The notes: generated from the letters alone by a model not told the origin. A DNA stretch of 64,000 bases from Eutrigla gurnardus (GCA_963514095.1 OY741281.1:16892830-16956829); one strand, 5' to 3'. Counted from the stretch's first letter, positions 44,176-57,539 are shown. Numbers and translations: made by a program.

Positions 44176-44240
<65 letters not shown>
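44176..44240. repeat. (CT)n microsatellite
   Basis: 65 bp of uninterrupted CT, interrupted only at its right end. Confidence 0.95.
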
Positions 44241-44245
<5 letters not shown>

Positions 44246-44490
44246 CCGTTGACTGTCCCTTCGCTTCACATCATTTCCTGTTTATTACATATTTGTGGAT
44301 TTCCACAATGTTGAAAATGCAACCAAGAAAGGCAAACCAGCTAAGAAACCTTGGTATGTGGTTGTGAGGCCAGTTGGATGTAACTGCTCTGAGGGACATT
44401 CCTGCTAATGATGGTCACAACAGATACTGACCGGTTTCTGAGGCAGAAATCTGGACCAGACCAGGCTCTTTGGTTCATCTGCATTTGTTG

Positions 44491-45420
44491 TGGTAGTAGT
44501 AGTAATATTAACAGTAGTAGTAATATTAACGGTAGTAGTAATATTAACAGTAATAGTAATATTAACAGTAGTAGTAGTAATATTAACTGTAATAGTAATA
44601 TTAACAGTAGTATTAATATTAACAGTAGTAGTAATATTAACGGTAATAATAATATTTACAGTAGAAGTAATATTAGCAGTAGTAGTTATATTAACAGTAG
44701 TAGTTATATTAATGGTAGTAACAGGAGTAGTTAGTATTAACATTAGAAGTAATATTAACAGTAGTAGTTATATTAATGGTAGTAACAGGAGTAGTTAGTA
44801 TTAACATTAGAAGTAACAGTAGTAGTAATAATAACAGTAGTAGTAATAATAACAGTAGTAGTAATAATAACAGTAGTAGTAATATTAACAGTAGTAGTTA
44901 GTATTAACAATAGAAGTAATATTAACAGTAGTAGTAATAATAACAGTAGTAGTAATAATAACAGTAGTAGTAATATTAACAGTAGTAGTTAGTATTAACA
45001 ATAGAAGTAATATTAACAGTAGTAGTAATAATAACAGTAGTAGTAATATAAACAGTAGTAGTTAGTATTAACAATAGAAGTAATATTAACAGTAGTAGTA
45101 ATATTAACATTAGTAGTAATATTAACGGTAGTAGTAATATTAACAATTGAAGTAATATTAACAGTAGTAGTAATATTTATAGTAGTAATAATATTAACGC
45201 TAGTAGTAATATTAACGGTAGTAGTAATATTAACAGTGGTAATTAGTATGAACAGTAGAAGTAATATTAACAGTAGTAGTAATATTAACAGTAGTAGTAA
45301 TATTAACGGTAGTAGTAATATTAAAAGTAGTAGTTAGTATGAACGGGAGAAGTAATATTAACAATAGTAGTAATATTAATAGTAGTAGTAATATTAACGA
45401 TAGTAATATTAACAGTTGTA
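44491..45420. repeat. 930-bp AGT/AAT minisatellite
   Basis: Built from AGTAGTAATATTAAC units (mostly multiples of 3, commonly 15-18 bp), it includes higher-order repeats such as GTAGTTAGTATTAACAATAGAAG occurring three times with about 95-bp spacing. It is open for long stretches in several frames only because its period is a multiple of three. A single stray unit occurs at 47340-47360 and another at 45548-45565. Confidence 0.95.
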
Positions 45421-45545
45421 GGCAAATTGTATTTGTATAGCAGCTTTTAACAACAAGGTAATTCAAAGTGCTTTACATAAAACATGAAAAGCATTGGAAA
45501 GTAACACATAAGACATAATTATACAAAACAAAATGCAAGGTCATA
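45421..45545. repeat. Common teleost repeat, apparently inserted in the minisatellite
   Basis: CAAATTGTATTTGTATAGCAG and CAAAGTGCTTTACATAAAAC are hallmarks of a very common fish dispersed repeat. Minisatellite units continue on the right (AATAATAGTAATATTAACGG), so it probably inserted into the array. Confidence 0.6.
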
Positions 45546-45569
45546 ATAATAGTAATATTAACGGAGGGA

Positions 45570-47340
45570 TCATCTCGTGACTTGATGCTTGTAATGTCTC
45601 TGTGGTGGAACGTTACCCAACAAAGGCAGGTATATATGTGGACATTAAATATGAATGTATTCTACCCATGAGCTAATAGAAAGTCTTTGTGTTGAGGGTC
45701 ATTCTCCATCTTTGGTGTTAATGTTCTCTCATATCTGACAAGCTGTGGCTCTCTGTCCTACGGATGTTAAACCATGGGAGACTCTTAACGTACATCATCA
45801 TTGGTGACAAACTGTAGACGTTTCTGTCCAGGATTCTTTCTTTGCCTTGGCTGCACAATGAAGCCTCCATGTTGCTTTTTCTGGCTTAGACCTTCTTATC
45901 TGACACCAGGGACCGGCTGAACAGGGACCGAGGAAACCATATCCCCCATTATGTAATCATGTGACTAAGGTTCCTCACTAAGGTCAGGTGATGATGATTG
46001 AAACAATGTCAACTGAGCTGACCCATATAGACATTGGACGAGTAAGATGACTTGCATTTAAGACTTTTTTTCATCAAACCACATGTATGTATCCAGTCAG
46101 GTTCTTGTCCTGGTTGTCGTGTTAAACAAAACTTACTAAACTAAGAATAAAGTTGTCAACATGACGGATGTCTATTGAATATTAAATATTGCCTTGATAC
46201 AGTCTTAGTAAGTTGATTCTTTTTAGTAGGGCTTTGTATCAGCATTTCTCATCATTTTGTAATTTTCATTCATTATGGAAGAAAGAATACATCTGAAACT
46301 AACATAAACTTTCTATTTTTATTTTAATCCTGAATTAAGTCTTTATTACCTTAAATATAAACAAATAAATAAATGATTAATATGACAGAATCCAAATGAT
46401 GACAAAATTAGGTAATAATGACAATAAGATGGAAGAGAAAGGGAAAACTAAACAAAAATCTGTGGTCTGAGATCTCTTAGACAGAAATAGTAAAGTTTAC
46501 TTAAATATGATGCTCCCTTTCCTTATCAATTATACACACACCTAAATAATGACACATGAAATGCATAAATACATACAAAGATAATGATAATTTGGGATAA
46601 TATATATCCCAGGTTTCCAACAGAATCTAGGTTTTATTCAATAGTTGGCTCCTCCTAAAAACACATTGAGTCCATTGAACTAGTAACTAGTGTTTCATGT
46701 CTCATTTGATTTTGTCAACAGTCTTCTTTGTATGGAATCTTGCTTTCTAAGAGCATCGAGGTACCACAGATGGCCCATATGTTACATTTACTGCATCTTG
46801 GAAGATGGTGCAGTGGTTTTCATGCAGCTTGTCATGTGTTAAAAACAGCTTCACACAGACAGGAAGTGGTTGGTTGGCATCAAACACCAAACCACAGGTC
46901 TTGCATGCACATAGTGAGTTGACAAGGCAAAGAAAAACAACACAGTACCAGAGGAACTCCCAAATTATACACCAAGACTTCACTGTCACCAACAACATGC
47001 AGGCTCACAATGGGCAAAACCTGGCAGCAACCTCCGGTTCTGTACAGTGAGCCGCCTTAAACTGCAATTTTCTCTGCTGGCCAGCAGGGGGCGACTCATC
47101 TCTGATTGTTTAGAAGTCTGAGAAAATGACCCAACTTCTCTCTTGATTTATTATCTCAGTAAACATTGTCAACATTTATGGTCTCAATCTCTAGTTTCAA
47201 ATCTTCTTCAACCCAGCATGATTTTCATTTAGTAAATTATGGTCCATTTAGAGTCTAAGAGACCAGAAAGCAGGGGATGCTTTGAGGCAAGGCTATCTTG
47301 CGATTGACAGTTCGTCACCACTCTACCAATGTTAGCTACT
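45570..47340. other. Intergenic sequence without supported genes
   Basis: AT-rich, with only short unsupported frames. A CTCF-like CCAGCAGGGGGCGA is at 47091-47104. Confidence 0.45.
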
Positions 47341-47611
47341 AGTAATATTAACCGTAGTAGTTATGCTCCTGCTGTGGAAAATGTTGGACAAGAAAACACA
47401 GCCACATCCTGGGAAGAATCCCGGGAGGAGTCGAGTTAGGAACAGTAGATATGCAGATTTTAATTAATTTCTTTAATCGATAGTCTTCTGTTATAATAAA
47501 AAAATACAAAATAAATACTAGCAGAATCAGGACCACGGTGGCGATGCAGTCTGGATCAGGTTCCTCCAAGATCCAAATAAACTTTTTGAGATGAGAAAGC
47601 ACAAGGACTCT

Positions 47612-47614
<3 letters not shown>

Positions 47615-47650
<36 letters not shown>
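47615..47650. repeat. (GA)n microsatellite
   Basis: About 36 bp of GA followed by GGGAGGGAGG. Confidence 0.95.
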
Positions 47651-47657
<7 letters not shown>

Positions 47658-48559
47658 AGGTTCAGTGTAGGCGACCATTCCATTATACTCTGAAAGTTCA
47701 CTTTTCATTGGGAAATACTCTTTTGTTACCTGGGACTTTACTCACATGTCCAGGCCACCTGGGGGCTTGTGATCCATCACTAGTTTGAAACTCTTCGGTC
47801 GTAAAAGGTATTTCTCGAACCTCTCACAGGCGCAGAAACTTGATCTGCACATATCTGGTTTCCACATCAGTCAGTCTCCTGGAGCAATACTGACTTCTAG
47901 CCTTCTCCATGGAGCTGACGTCATAGAATTTCAACACAGGTGATTTTTATGTCTCTGGAACGCTGTCTGTTGTACCGGCATTCACATCAACATCCATGAA
48001 AAGCGCACCAATGGCGGGTGCTGCCGTTAGAGACATACCTTGGAGGGACCACATCTGCTTGGAGAAGACAATCTTCTGCAGTAATGGGGGGTTAACAAAT
48101 TATGGTTCCTCAATCTGGTTCACATGTCTCAGAGACATCTGAGCAGTATTGTTGAAAGTGAAAGACTGCTTAACTCAGTGTCACATATTGTAGATGAAAA
48201 CAGAAACAGGCTCACTGATGATGCAGATTTTCATCAAAAACAACCTGCCTCTCACTTTTTCAAAACAGCTTAGACCTCACAGATGCAAGTTAGTAATGAT
48301 ACCTTAAATGTATAATTTCAGTTGTTCAGTTGCATTTTGTGTGGTACTGAAATTCACTGAATGGTTTCCAGGATAGTGAAATATTGTGTGTGAAATGTAC
48401 TTTTGTAATTGTGTATACAAAACCATACAGTTGAATGTTACAATGTTAGTAACAGCAATTTGTTACAGTCAGATCATGAAAACATGTGCTAAAAAACACC
48501 CTCTACATGAAGATCTGAAAAATAACGATATTAGACAAATTCCAGTCCACCTCTAGGAT

Positions 48560-48970
48560 AAACCACAGCGCTGAAACCTCTTTATATGAGGTAGGAAACT
48601 ACCTGAGAATGTCAGCTGCTTCACTGATGTGGCTGTCCTCTTTTTATTGGATAATAATACTATAGATGGCATTTTAATCAAATTACATGAGAAATGCGTA
48701 GGCCTTTCTGGGGCAGTGCTCAACTGGTTTTCACACGTAATAGTCAGAAAGGAACAGTCTTGTTAGCCTAGACGTTTGACATTGAATACGGTGTTCCTCA
48801 AGGAAGCATTTTAGGTCCTGTCCTTTTTTCCTTATATTTGCTCCCTCAGAGCAACATTATCATTCACCATAACGTCCAATATAACTGTTGTGCCAACGAC
48901 ACAACTATCTATCTCTGTTTTATCAACTCCAGTCGTTTGAATGCTCATTTTAACTCATTAATAACTGGAT
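48560..48970 (+). mobile_element. Decayed LINE reverse transcriptase fragment
   Basis: The plus frame reads LIKLHEKCVGLSGAVLNWFS and then, after a stop, YGVPQGSILGPVLFSLYLLP followed by CCANDTTIYL. These correspond to the conserved GLSG...LNWF, GVPQGSxLGPxLFxLY and catalytic YADD motifs of L2/CR1-type LINE reverse transcriptases. The YADD has become CAND and stops interrupt the frame, so it is inactive. Sequence up to 50100 shows nothing further. Confidence 0.85.
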
Positions 48971-50177
48971 GAGTTATAAGTTGTGATTATAGGTCCGAAA
49001 GCAGACAGGTATAGACTAGACTAGCCTGTTGAAGCATGTCACAGATCTGGTTCTTTTAGATGGATCTATGATACATAGAGAGCAGATATCTGGATAGCAG
49101 GGAATGCTACAGAAGTAGTTTCTTTATGGGTTTCATTATTTGCTGTGAAAATATGTCACTGCTGTTCGATATACATTTTTTTTTAGGATGAATCTTTTAA
49201 GGATTAATCCCTAAAATGTGTTACAAAAATGCTGTATTCATCCCTTGTTTATTTTCTCTCCTCAGAAACTCAGATGCCAGTCTGCTCCTTCAAAAGTAAG
49301 AACATTCCTCTTTTTAACTTCTCTTTATTAATCACACAAGTTATAAAGAGATCCTCAGGCGGTCTGTGTTGTTTTGGCCATGCTTGCTGTCTGAAAGTTG
49401 AGTTTGACTTCAAAACATGAATTATTTCTCAAAAAAAATGTCAAATTGACATAGTTCGTTGTGCAATACTATTACCAGAACATCGAAGGATGAGAGCAGC
49501 TGTGTGTTCTGATTCAAGGTGCGTTCAGGTGCATTAGAAAGCACTAAATTTCTACTTTGCAGTGATACCAAGCATGTTTTTTTCATGTTGATGAGAATAT
49601 TATCCTGAATCTTTTAATCACAACGTGTTCTGATATTTAAGAAGTTTGTATCTGTAAGACTTTATTGTTAAAATACTTCATGATAAGACATACAATACAC
49701 TTGGTTTATGAATTCTGAAAGCTGAAGTCCTCATGCTTTCAAAACAGCATAACATTTGTATGATCTACAAGGAGACAATTATGAAGTAGTGAACCTTCAT
49801 AAGCAGCCGGGGATGTCAAAAAATAGATGGCAATGGCCACAAACCAAGATGATGATTGCCAAAAAAAGAAAATTGTGTGGCCTAAAATTTGAAGATTTAA
49901 CTGAAACTAAATGAGTCAGTTGTTTTTATGCTTTTGCTCATGTTGAATGACTTCCTATACATTTATGAACACATCTCTGGGAAACACAAGATTTAAAGTG
50001 AAGCTTTTGTTTAATTGTTTGCGGAGAAACTCAGTTTTACAAATGTGTCCATTATATGAATTAATTGACTTGTAGACTTAGAATTCCTTTGGTTGAGGAG
50101 GACAGCCATAAAATGTGCTCGTCTGTCTGGAATAAAGGGCCGTCCTCCCCTCTCTCCCCCTCCCTCCCCCCTTTCTC

Positions 50178-50288
50178 ATGAGCTCTTCTCATGTGGTCGG
50201 ACTGACCAAACAGTCCCGGCTGCTGTGGAGACCTACTGTTTTCAACGTCTCCAACACCGGATGTTTGTTCAGCGCTGCTTTGGCCCAG
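50178..50288 (+). other. Candidate coding exon, weak support
   Basis: Behind a long pyrimidine tract (50146-50177) an open stretch ends at a good donor (GCCCAG then GTGAGA). From the AG at 50212-50213 it is 75 bp, phase 0 to phase 0, and encodes SRLLWRPTVFNVSNTGCLFS followed by AALAQ. This is compatible with splicing from the exon ending at 42147. Alternatively an ATG at 50178 (MSSSHVVGLTKQ) makes it a first exon. No family is recognised. Confidence 0.3.
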
Positions 50289-50829
50289 GTGAGACTGTTT
50301 CTGTTCGTGTGAACGTGAGGACAGCGTGAGGCAGCAGGACGAGGCGTTCAGGTCCACAGAGAGAGTCTGTTATGTAGCGACCTCCCTCATTAGTTCCACT
50401 GGTTTTCATTTGTGTTGTCTTTGTCCGAGCAGAACTCCCTGAGCTCTGACAAATTGTAACAACAGCACATTTGTTCTGCTGCTCTTGTTATTAAACCACA
50501 GTCCGAGAGGATGAGAATAGCAGCGAGGCTCTCTGGTGGGCTGCTTGGCATATTTTTAACATCAAGAAACCGAGGGCTAAACTTAATTGGAAAGCTATTC
50601 CCCCAATTTCTCCCCTCCCCGGCCTTACTGTTAACTGGTAGAAGACATTTTATTTCACCAATTCTGGCAATAACATAATGTGTCAGGTTTCTGGTGATCC
50701 ATCTTGAAATGTTTCTCTGAAGTGTTTGGATGTGACTTTGAACTTTGACCCCACATCCATCATCTGGGATTCTACCGGTTGGTTGAGAGTCATGCCAGTG
50801 ACTCCTCACTGAGAAACAGTTTCCTTAAG

Positions 50830-53175
50830 GGGACAATGAAGTACGTAAGTACTTCTCTTTGAGCACAGATGGTTTACCGGTGGGCTGTCCGTTATCACAT
50901 GCCCAATCTGATACGGTAGCGTACCCGGATCGATGGGACATTTTGCTTTATTGGAAACAGCTTCTGTGGGAAAACCGAATGTTTTTATGCAATCTGGTCT
51001 CCATTCTGGGCCTACTTTGAGCAGTTCACCTCCCTATCCTATCCATATGATGTGAGATGATTTGAACATGAATTGAATGCATTGGGTTTGTAAATAATCG
51101 AGATGCTCATATATATTGAGTATTTGCTTTGCCATTTGTTGTGTGTTTTTATGTTGATTATTGCCTTGTCAGAAAACAATAAACCAATAAATAGAAATAA
51201 AAGTGAAAAGAAACAAATACCTAAAAATCAACATATTGTAATTTGATGTATTTTTGTGCAGTTTTTTACATGCAGTTTCAATATGAGCCTCAACAGAAAA
51301 AACGTATCTCCGATATCCCTTCAGTGTTCATTTAATTTATAAATATTTGTCTTTTAGTAGCCTAAACAACAGTGAAATAGTTCACTACTTTCATCATCAG
51401 TGTAGTTCCCTCCGGTGTGATCAGTGAGGATGTTAAATGTTCCTCACGTAGTCTCTCTCTCTGCTTCCTAACGTTACGACTCCACTGATAGTTGCTCCTG
51501 GGAACCTCAGGGACTCTTCCGTTGACTTCATACAGAAGTGGCCCGTTACAACGATCCAATGCTCTGAACATCCTGCTACATTGATTTTTATAGGAATGTT
51601 CATTCTACCTATTTTATTTCTATGGTTTTTGTGCATCCTAAAGTCCTCAAACGTGTTTGGAAAGTGAAAGAATGCACTAAATCCAACATCCGACACCTCA
51701 TTTCCAGTTAGGTGATTTAAAAAAAATGGATATGTTCTTGAACATGAAAGCAAATATCCCACCAAACTGCATGAAGATCAAAGGAACCGGTGGGTCCTGG
51801 CACTTCCGGGCTCGTGTCCTTACAATAACCCCGACAAAAACAATAGTTGCCCGTTCCAGGACTGGACTGGACTTTAGGCCCAGAATGAGATCAGCTGACA
51901 GCCCGCTCTCATGTTTACACTCTCATCCAGCAAATCCATGACATCACTTGTTTGTATGGGTGTGAGCCAGGACTTTAGAGTAGGAATGGGTTACTTTGAT
52001 CCACCTCGAACCCAAACGCTGCCAGCAGCTGCAAATAGAGAGGCAGAGAAAAGGGGTTGGAAGTAGAATGGAAAGGGGAGAGCCAACGAAAGCATTCCTC
52101 ACTCAGGAGGATGAAATGAGCCAGAGGGAGTGCAACGGGTGACTATTCTTTTTCTGGATCTGTGGTTTCGCTGCCCGGTCGTTAGGGTTCTCCGGTCCTC
52201 TGGGCCTGACACAACAGAGAGAGGAACACGGGCCAGACGAGGGGACTGACGGGTTTCCTTTGTGTTCTTTTGATAAGTTGGCGGCAACATCTTTCTGTCT
52301 AAAGGCAGATCAGACAGAGAATCATTTTCAGGGCTTGTCCTCTCACTATCCAGCTCCTCTAGACGACGTCCAGCAGGCTCCTCACTGTCAGCTCTCAGTA
52401 GATGTTCAGAGAGCACACACTAATGCTTCCCACCTCCTATGTTTGTCTAGTGGTCCATGTAAATGTACATATGGACATGTTTGAGACAAGAGCCTGCAGT
52501 GATAATGATCAAGAATCCTAACCCCTCTTACAAATTAAAATCCAAACAAAAGCAGTGTTCACATGCTGACTCATATTCCACTATTATTTAGAAGACGACA
52601 GGATGCCGAATTAATAAATGTGTCCTGTAAACATCATCTTCCATGATGTGAGACTTTGTGGACTCAAGCAGCCAGGAAACCAGAAGTACATGGTTCTAAA
52701 ACCTTCTTTATTTGTGTTTAAGTTAGGAGTGTCGGTCTGAATGAAATGTCTGACTTGGAGGTATCTAAGGTGATGTTTAGCTGGAAGGTGATATTTGCTG
52801 TGAAAGCTTCGCAAATGAGGCGGAACTTTTCATGTTTGGACGTGATGAACAACATGTTCTTGCATCGGCCTGTCAAACACAGCAGAGAACAGAAAATGAT
52901 TTGAAGGAAAGTGAGCGTGAGTCAGTTGACTTTCCAAGCAGACACGACGGTTCACTTGACTCACCTCAAGATATGTGAATGAAAATGGGTTTTATGGGGA
53001 CCCTTTACAGATATGCCCACTTTATGATAATCTCATGGTGTTTAAAATACATTTGGTCTGACTGTAAAGCTGAGACTTTTAGCTGAGACGAGATATTATT
53101 GGTTGGTACAAGCTGAAGTTTGCGTCATATTTTGCTTCAGGAAGAAAAACAATATAGTTCATAATATAATGGTTG
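50830..53175. other. Intergenic sequence without supported genes
   Basis: Several 60-110-codon frames occur, but none has splice or family support. Confidence 0.45.
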
Positions 53176-53179
53176 TTTG

Positions 53180-54235
53180 TAGGGGTGTGACGATACACTC
53201 AGGCTCACGAGACGAGACGAGACACGATATTGGGTTCACGAGAACGAGACGAGACGAGATTTTAAGAAAACTACAATGACAAAATATATGACTGGACCAA
53301 CAGACTTTAATTTAACAGAGTTGCACATGCATTTTTAAATATTTTATTATAACTCTTTACATGCATCATGTAAGCATGATGTTTTAATAAACTTCTTCTT
53401 ACACAAATTTAAACTGAAACTAACATTTATAAAAGTTAAAATAAAATAAAATATTTATTTTTCCCAAGTGTAAATATGTGCAAAACCAAATCAAAGTTCT
53501 ACTTTGTCAGTACAGAGTGCAAATAGTGCAAACGGAGCCTGACCAAGTATGTCATGAACAACATGCTGCAACTACAGCATCTTCAGCATCTCTGACATCG
53601 CAGCTGTCAAGTGTATCAATGCTTCGGGAGTTTTGTCTCATCTCTGGGCTGGTGATGCTGCTATGGCAGCTTGATGCTCAAGGTAACGAGCCAGCATATC
53701 CAACGTGCCCGTCATTAACTTGTGTGATGGCAATTGTAGCCGTTTCTGCTTGGACATTTTCACCGCGGTAGCCGCTGAACTACGATGAAAAAAAGCAGTC
53801 ACACGTCTCACCCGCCCGCGTAAACGAGCGACGCGGGGAACACCGAAGCCAGCTTGGGTTGCAAGATTTATAGTGTGCGCAAAACAGATGTGCGACTTCA
53901 ATCCCGCGTTGCGCACGGCCACGTCCAGATTACTGCATTGTCGGTAACAATAAGCGATGCCGTGGTTGGGTTTTTTAAGCTCCCAGTCAGTAACAGCTGT
54001 CTGTAAAACCTCAGCTATGTATAGCTCACAAATCTCGCGATCATCTGGGCGTATGTTGAACCTGTGAGGGCCAGCGGGTCATGCAACTTCATAAATTTGG
54101 TCCAACTGTAAAACTGACTATTGTGCATCCAATTAGTCCCGATGTTTTCATGTGTGATGATGTTAGTCTCCATAGCAACCGTGTCACATAGTGTCCATAA
54201 GTTTAAATCTTGTAGTGGCATCTCAGATAATCACA
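53180..54235 (-). mobile_element. Truncated hAT transposon with decayed transposase
   Basis: The left end TAGGGGTGTGACGATACACT followed by ACGAGACGAGAC is a familiar teleost hAT terminus. On the minus strand (about 54221-53640) are a FMKLHDPLALTGSTYAQMIA-like region and an out-of-frame IVTDNA motif. Further along are the block NAGLKSHICFAHTINLATQA, then VRRVTAFFHRSS and LDMLARYLEHQAA, all typical of ZBED/hAT transposases. Frames change at least once and no matching right terminus was found, so the copy is dead and incomplete. Confidence 0.8.
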
Positions 54236-56689
54236 GCCTTCTGAAACTACAACCACAAACTAGAGAGTGAGAACGGCTCTACTAGGTTCTTTGACAATAA
54301 CAGGGTTATTGATTACAGAGCAGAAGTGCTCGCTGTCCAATCACCGATAAAAGACGCTCTTAAAGAAATCTCCAAATGTCACAATTTTGATAATGTTTAT
54401 TGATTCTCTAATGGTTAAAGAAAATAATTGCACCAATCTTTCTAATAAATGCTATCAACCCAACAATTTATTGGACATAATTGAACATAAGTATAGTGTC
54501 ATATACTTACATACTATCATAATGTCCTATACACTTTCACATTAATTCATTCCTTACTAATTCATTCTTATTCATGTCTAGAACAACTTCACACACACAG
54601 CTGAGCAGCGTCTCAAATTAAACTTCAAGTTCCCAGCTTTCAGAGGAGCGATACGGATGTTAAATCTTTTCCTGTCGCTCGGGGCGACATGGCGCCTCGA
54701 AGCAAAAGTTAGGTTTCGGGAACAAAACCTCTTAGTAAACTTTGGGACTTGTGGTCTCCAAAACGGTCTGGAGGTCCAAGTCCTGCGTTGTTGGACCAGA
54801 CAGTTAGGACGGATTCCCCCTATAAGACACTCGAAGAACACAGAACCAGGTCCTGCTGATGGGCCCAAAACGTTCTGGACTCCATCAACATGCAGACGGC
54901 TGATTTGCATGTCCCCCCCCCTCCATTAATAACTTTGTGTGAGGAAGAAATGTGCAGTGTTCAGAAGGAGAAGAAGAGAGAGGTTCCCAGGGTCGGCCCC
55001 AGCCTCTGCAGCGCTTGTTATGCAAATGAACGAGTGCATGCATGATGATTTCCTCCTGTAACTGTTGGTTACTATGCAGGGCCCACTTTGCTGAGGAAAC
55101 ACATTCTAAATACAACTGTTGTTATTCTCTGTGGATTTCATTTGTATGAGGTCTGCTGAAATGGTTATGATGTGACAAAATTAAGCATTTCAGTTTTGTA
55201 TTATATACTCATGCATATCATTAAGTTTTATGTCAAGGCTAAAACCATCTGAGTTTCTGTACAGATACTTAAACAACATACTTTCATACCATAATTAAAC
55301 GATCCTGCTTGAGATCAAAGAAAACCATTCCCTACAGATTTAACCAATTCTTAAGCTCCTTTTGTCAAACATCTTTTTGATGATATTTATATCGAATGAA
55401 AATGCAGTCAAAGATCAAGCTAAACTAAAGAGTGTTGTTCACTGATCCAGGTCCAAATCTGGACATGTAAGTGCAAAGTATTTGAATGATATATATTATT
55501 ATTATATGATATAATAGACATATTGACTGTCTCTACACCTGCACATCTTCTTGAGGTACCTTTTGAATTTGCAGGCCGGAGACACTTCAGCCCAAATCTG
55601 GGTTTAGTTGCTCTTAAAGTCTTGTGTCAACCCATTTAGTGTGGTTTCTCTTTACGTCTCTCCTCAACCTTTTCATTCCTCATTCCACAAGCAACAGCCC
55701 GTCGACTGTGAAGCTTTTTAAATGAAATATTAGAAGGGTCTGCTTTGTTCCTACATTTTTTACTGGAATAGAAATGACTACTGACATAATTCCTCTGACA
55801 GAGAAAAACTAAACGACCTCCTCCTGTCCTCCCACCACCTCCATACTCTACCTTCACTTTACTCTCTAATAGCCTTAGTCTCTATGTTTCTGCAATCAGT
55901 TCCTGTCCCCGCATTAAATATTTTCTCTGGACTTTGTCCCCGTAATCCCACTGACTAAGCTTTATTGGTCGATTGTTGTCGACAGGGAAACTGCTATCAA
56001 TGAGCTCAAAATCGCAACTATTTTAACTCCTGAACTCCTAGGATATGTCAAATTGCAATTCTGGTCTGGGACCAGGTGACCCGCAGAACTACGTCTATGC
56101 CAGTTGGTTGGAATCCTTGTGGTGTGTTCAAGTGCAGCTGCCACTATTAGTTCCACCTAAGAGAACAGTCGTGCAATAAATCCTCCTGTTCTGTTGAAAC
56201 TGCTGCAGATCTGAATGGTCCTTTTTGGAGGATGTTGAACAGCATCGTATCATTCAGAGAGATGTTTCTGTTCTTTAGTCTACCCTGACTGATAGAAATG
56301 GATTGACAGAAGGATGAATACTTGAAGCAACATCTCTTTAAAACATTTAAATATAAAGTCAGCATGAGAACCATCCTGCTGCAAAAGCACATTACAACTC
56401 AAAATGTGTCTTGTTATTCACTGACAATGTTCACATGCTGCAAATCTTCTATTATTTTCCATCATTCCTATTGCTAGATGTAAACAGGAAAGAGGATGTG
56501 TCACAAAGTAAAAACAGCTGAGACACATGAAGTGAATGTGATGTATCCATGTCCATGTCCAAAGGATGTTGCTTAAAGCTGAATAATAACAATATATTTG
56601 TGTTTGTCTGAAAATAATCCATTCACAATAAGACCTAAATCAGGATTTCCAGATGGAACATGATGTTAACATGATACATTTCCATCCAT

Positions 56690-56812
56690 CCATTTTCTAC
56701 CGCTTATCCTGTATTCAGGGTCGCGGGGGGGCTGGAGCCGATCCTGGCTGTCATTGGGCGAAGGCAGGGTACACCCTGGACAGGTTACCAGTCCATCGCA
56801 GGGCCATGATAC
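56690..56812. repeat. Widespread fish repeat (TTTTCTACCGCTTATCC type)
   Basis: CCATCCATTTTCTACCGCTT, GGTCGCGGGGGGGCTGGAGC, GTACACCCTGGACAGG and CAGTCCATCGCAGGGCCA are the well-known blocks of a repeat found thousands of times in teleost genomes. Confidence 0.8.
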
Positions 56813-56878
56813 ATATCAAATTAGGAATGTTGTTTTATTCATAATAATAGTGGAATGTGAGTGTGAGTGTCTACATCA

Positions 56879-57037
56879 GGGGTGTCCATTCTTTTCACCT
56901 ACCTCACCTGATCCAACCCATCAAGGTCTTGATTGAAGACCATGATTAGTTAATGAGTTGAATCAGGTGTCTGAGTGCTGGGCTAAAACAAAAACCTGCA
57001 CCCACACCGGCCCTTCTTGGATAAGATTGGACACCCC
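56879..57037. mobile_element. 159-bp MITE with GGGGTGTCC termini
   Basis: The ends GGGGTGTCCATTCTT and AAGATTGGACACCCC are inverted repeats with one mismatch. CTGCACCCACACCGGCCCTT near the right end is typical of a common fish MITE family. I could not define a target duplication. Confidence 0.75.
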
Positions 57038-57039
57038 AG

Positions 57040-57412
57040 GTCTTCATCAACTACAACATACTGGAGACCAATGAGCTCCTGGATGTGGTTCAGAAAGCAG
57101 GGCTGGGTGTCATAGTAACCACTGATGAGGAGAGAGAGGCCATCTTTCATCAGCCAGTCTTCATTAAAGGACTGCTCTGAAGAGTCCATGGCCTTTGTTT
57201 GTCTGTTTGTGTCAAGGAGCAAAGAAGAAGGTTCAAGTGTTTGTTCCCAGGCTCCACGGCCTCTTAATGTTTGTTCCTCACTCGTCAGCATGTAGAACTT
57301 CCCAGGACAGAGCCTTCTACAGCCTAGCACGCCAGCAGCACTCCGACTGTCATGTATATGTGGAGTGGACCAATCAGAAAGGTTCTGTCCCACATGTCTC
57401 CCATTCAAAGGT
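57040..57412 (+). other. Open frames of protein-like composition, possible gene relic
   Basis: The plus strand is open directly beside the MITE with INYNILETNELLDVVQKAGL, then GVIVTTDEEREAIFHQP, to a TGA at about 57178. In another frame 57210-57412 it reads VQVFVPRLHGLLMFVPHSS then QHSDCHVYVEWTNQKGS, with a possible donor after CATTCAAAG. The minus strand is also open over the whole stretch (57522-56983), so the strand is undecided. No family is recognised; it could be a frameshifted pseudogene or chance. Confidence 0.2.
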
Positions 57413-57539
57413 ATTTTCATTGCCAGGAAAAACAGAGTGGAATAGATTTGTGTGGGTTTGTCAGGTCTGCAGTAAAGCCTCTGAGCTTTGTAAACTGAGT
57501 TTAACCTTTGACCTCTGATCACAATGTACTTGAGATGAC

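Noticed and set aside
44408..45466. Long repetitive frames over the AGT/AAT array (VNITTT- or SSNIN-type products)
   Set aside because: They stay open because the repeat period is a multiple of three. There are no splice sites, start context or family resemblance.
47040..47110. CTCF site as a domain boundary at 47091-47104
   Set aside because: A single motif match with no sign of orientation pairs or conservation; the AGGGGGCG core also occurs in common repeats.
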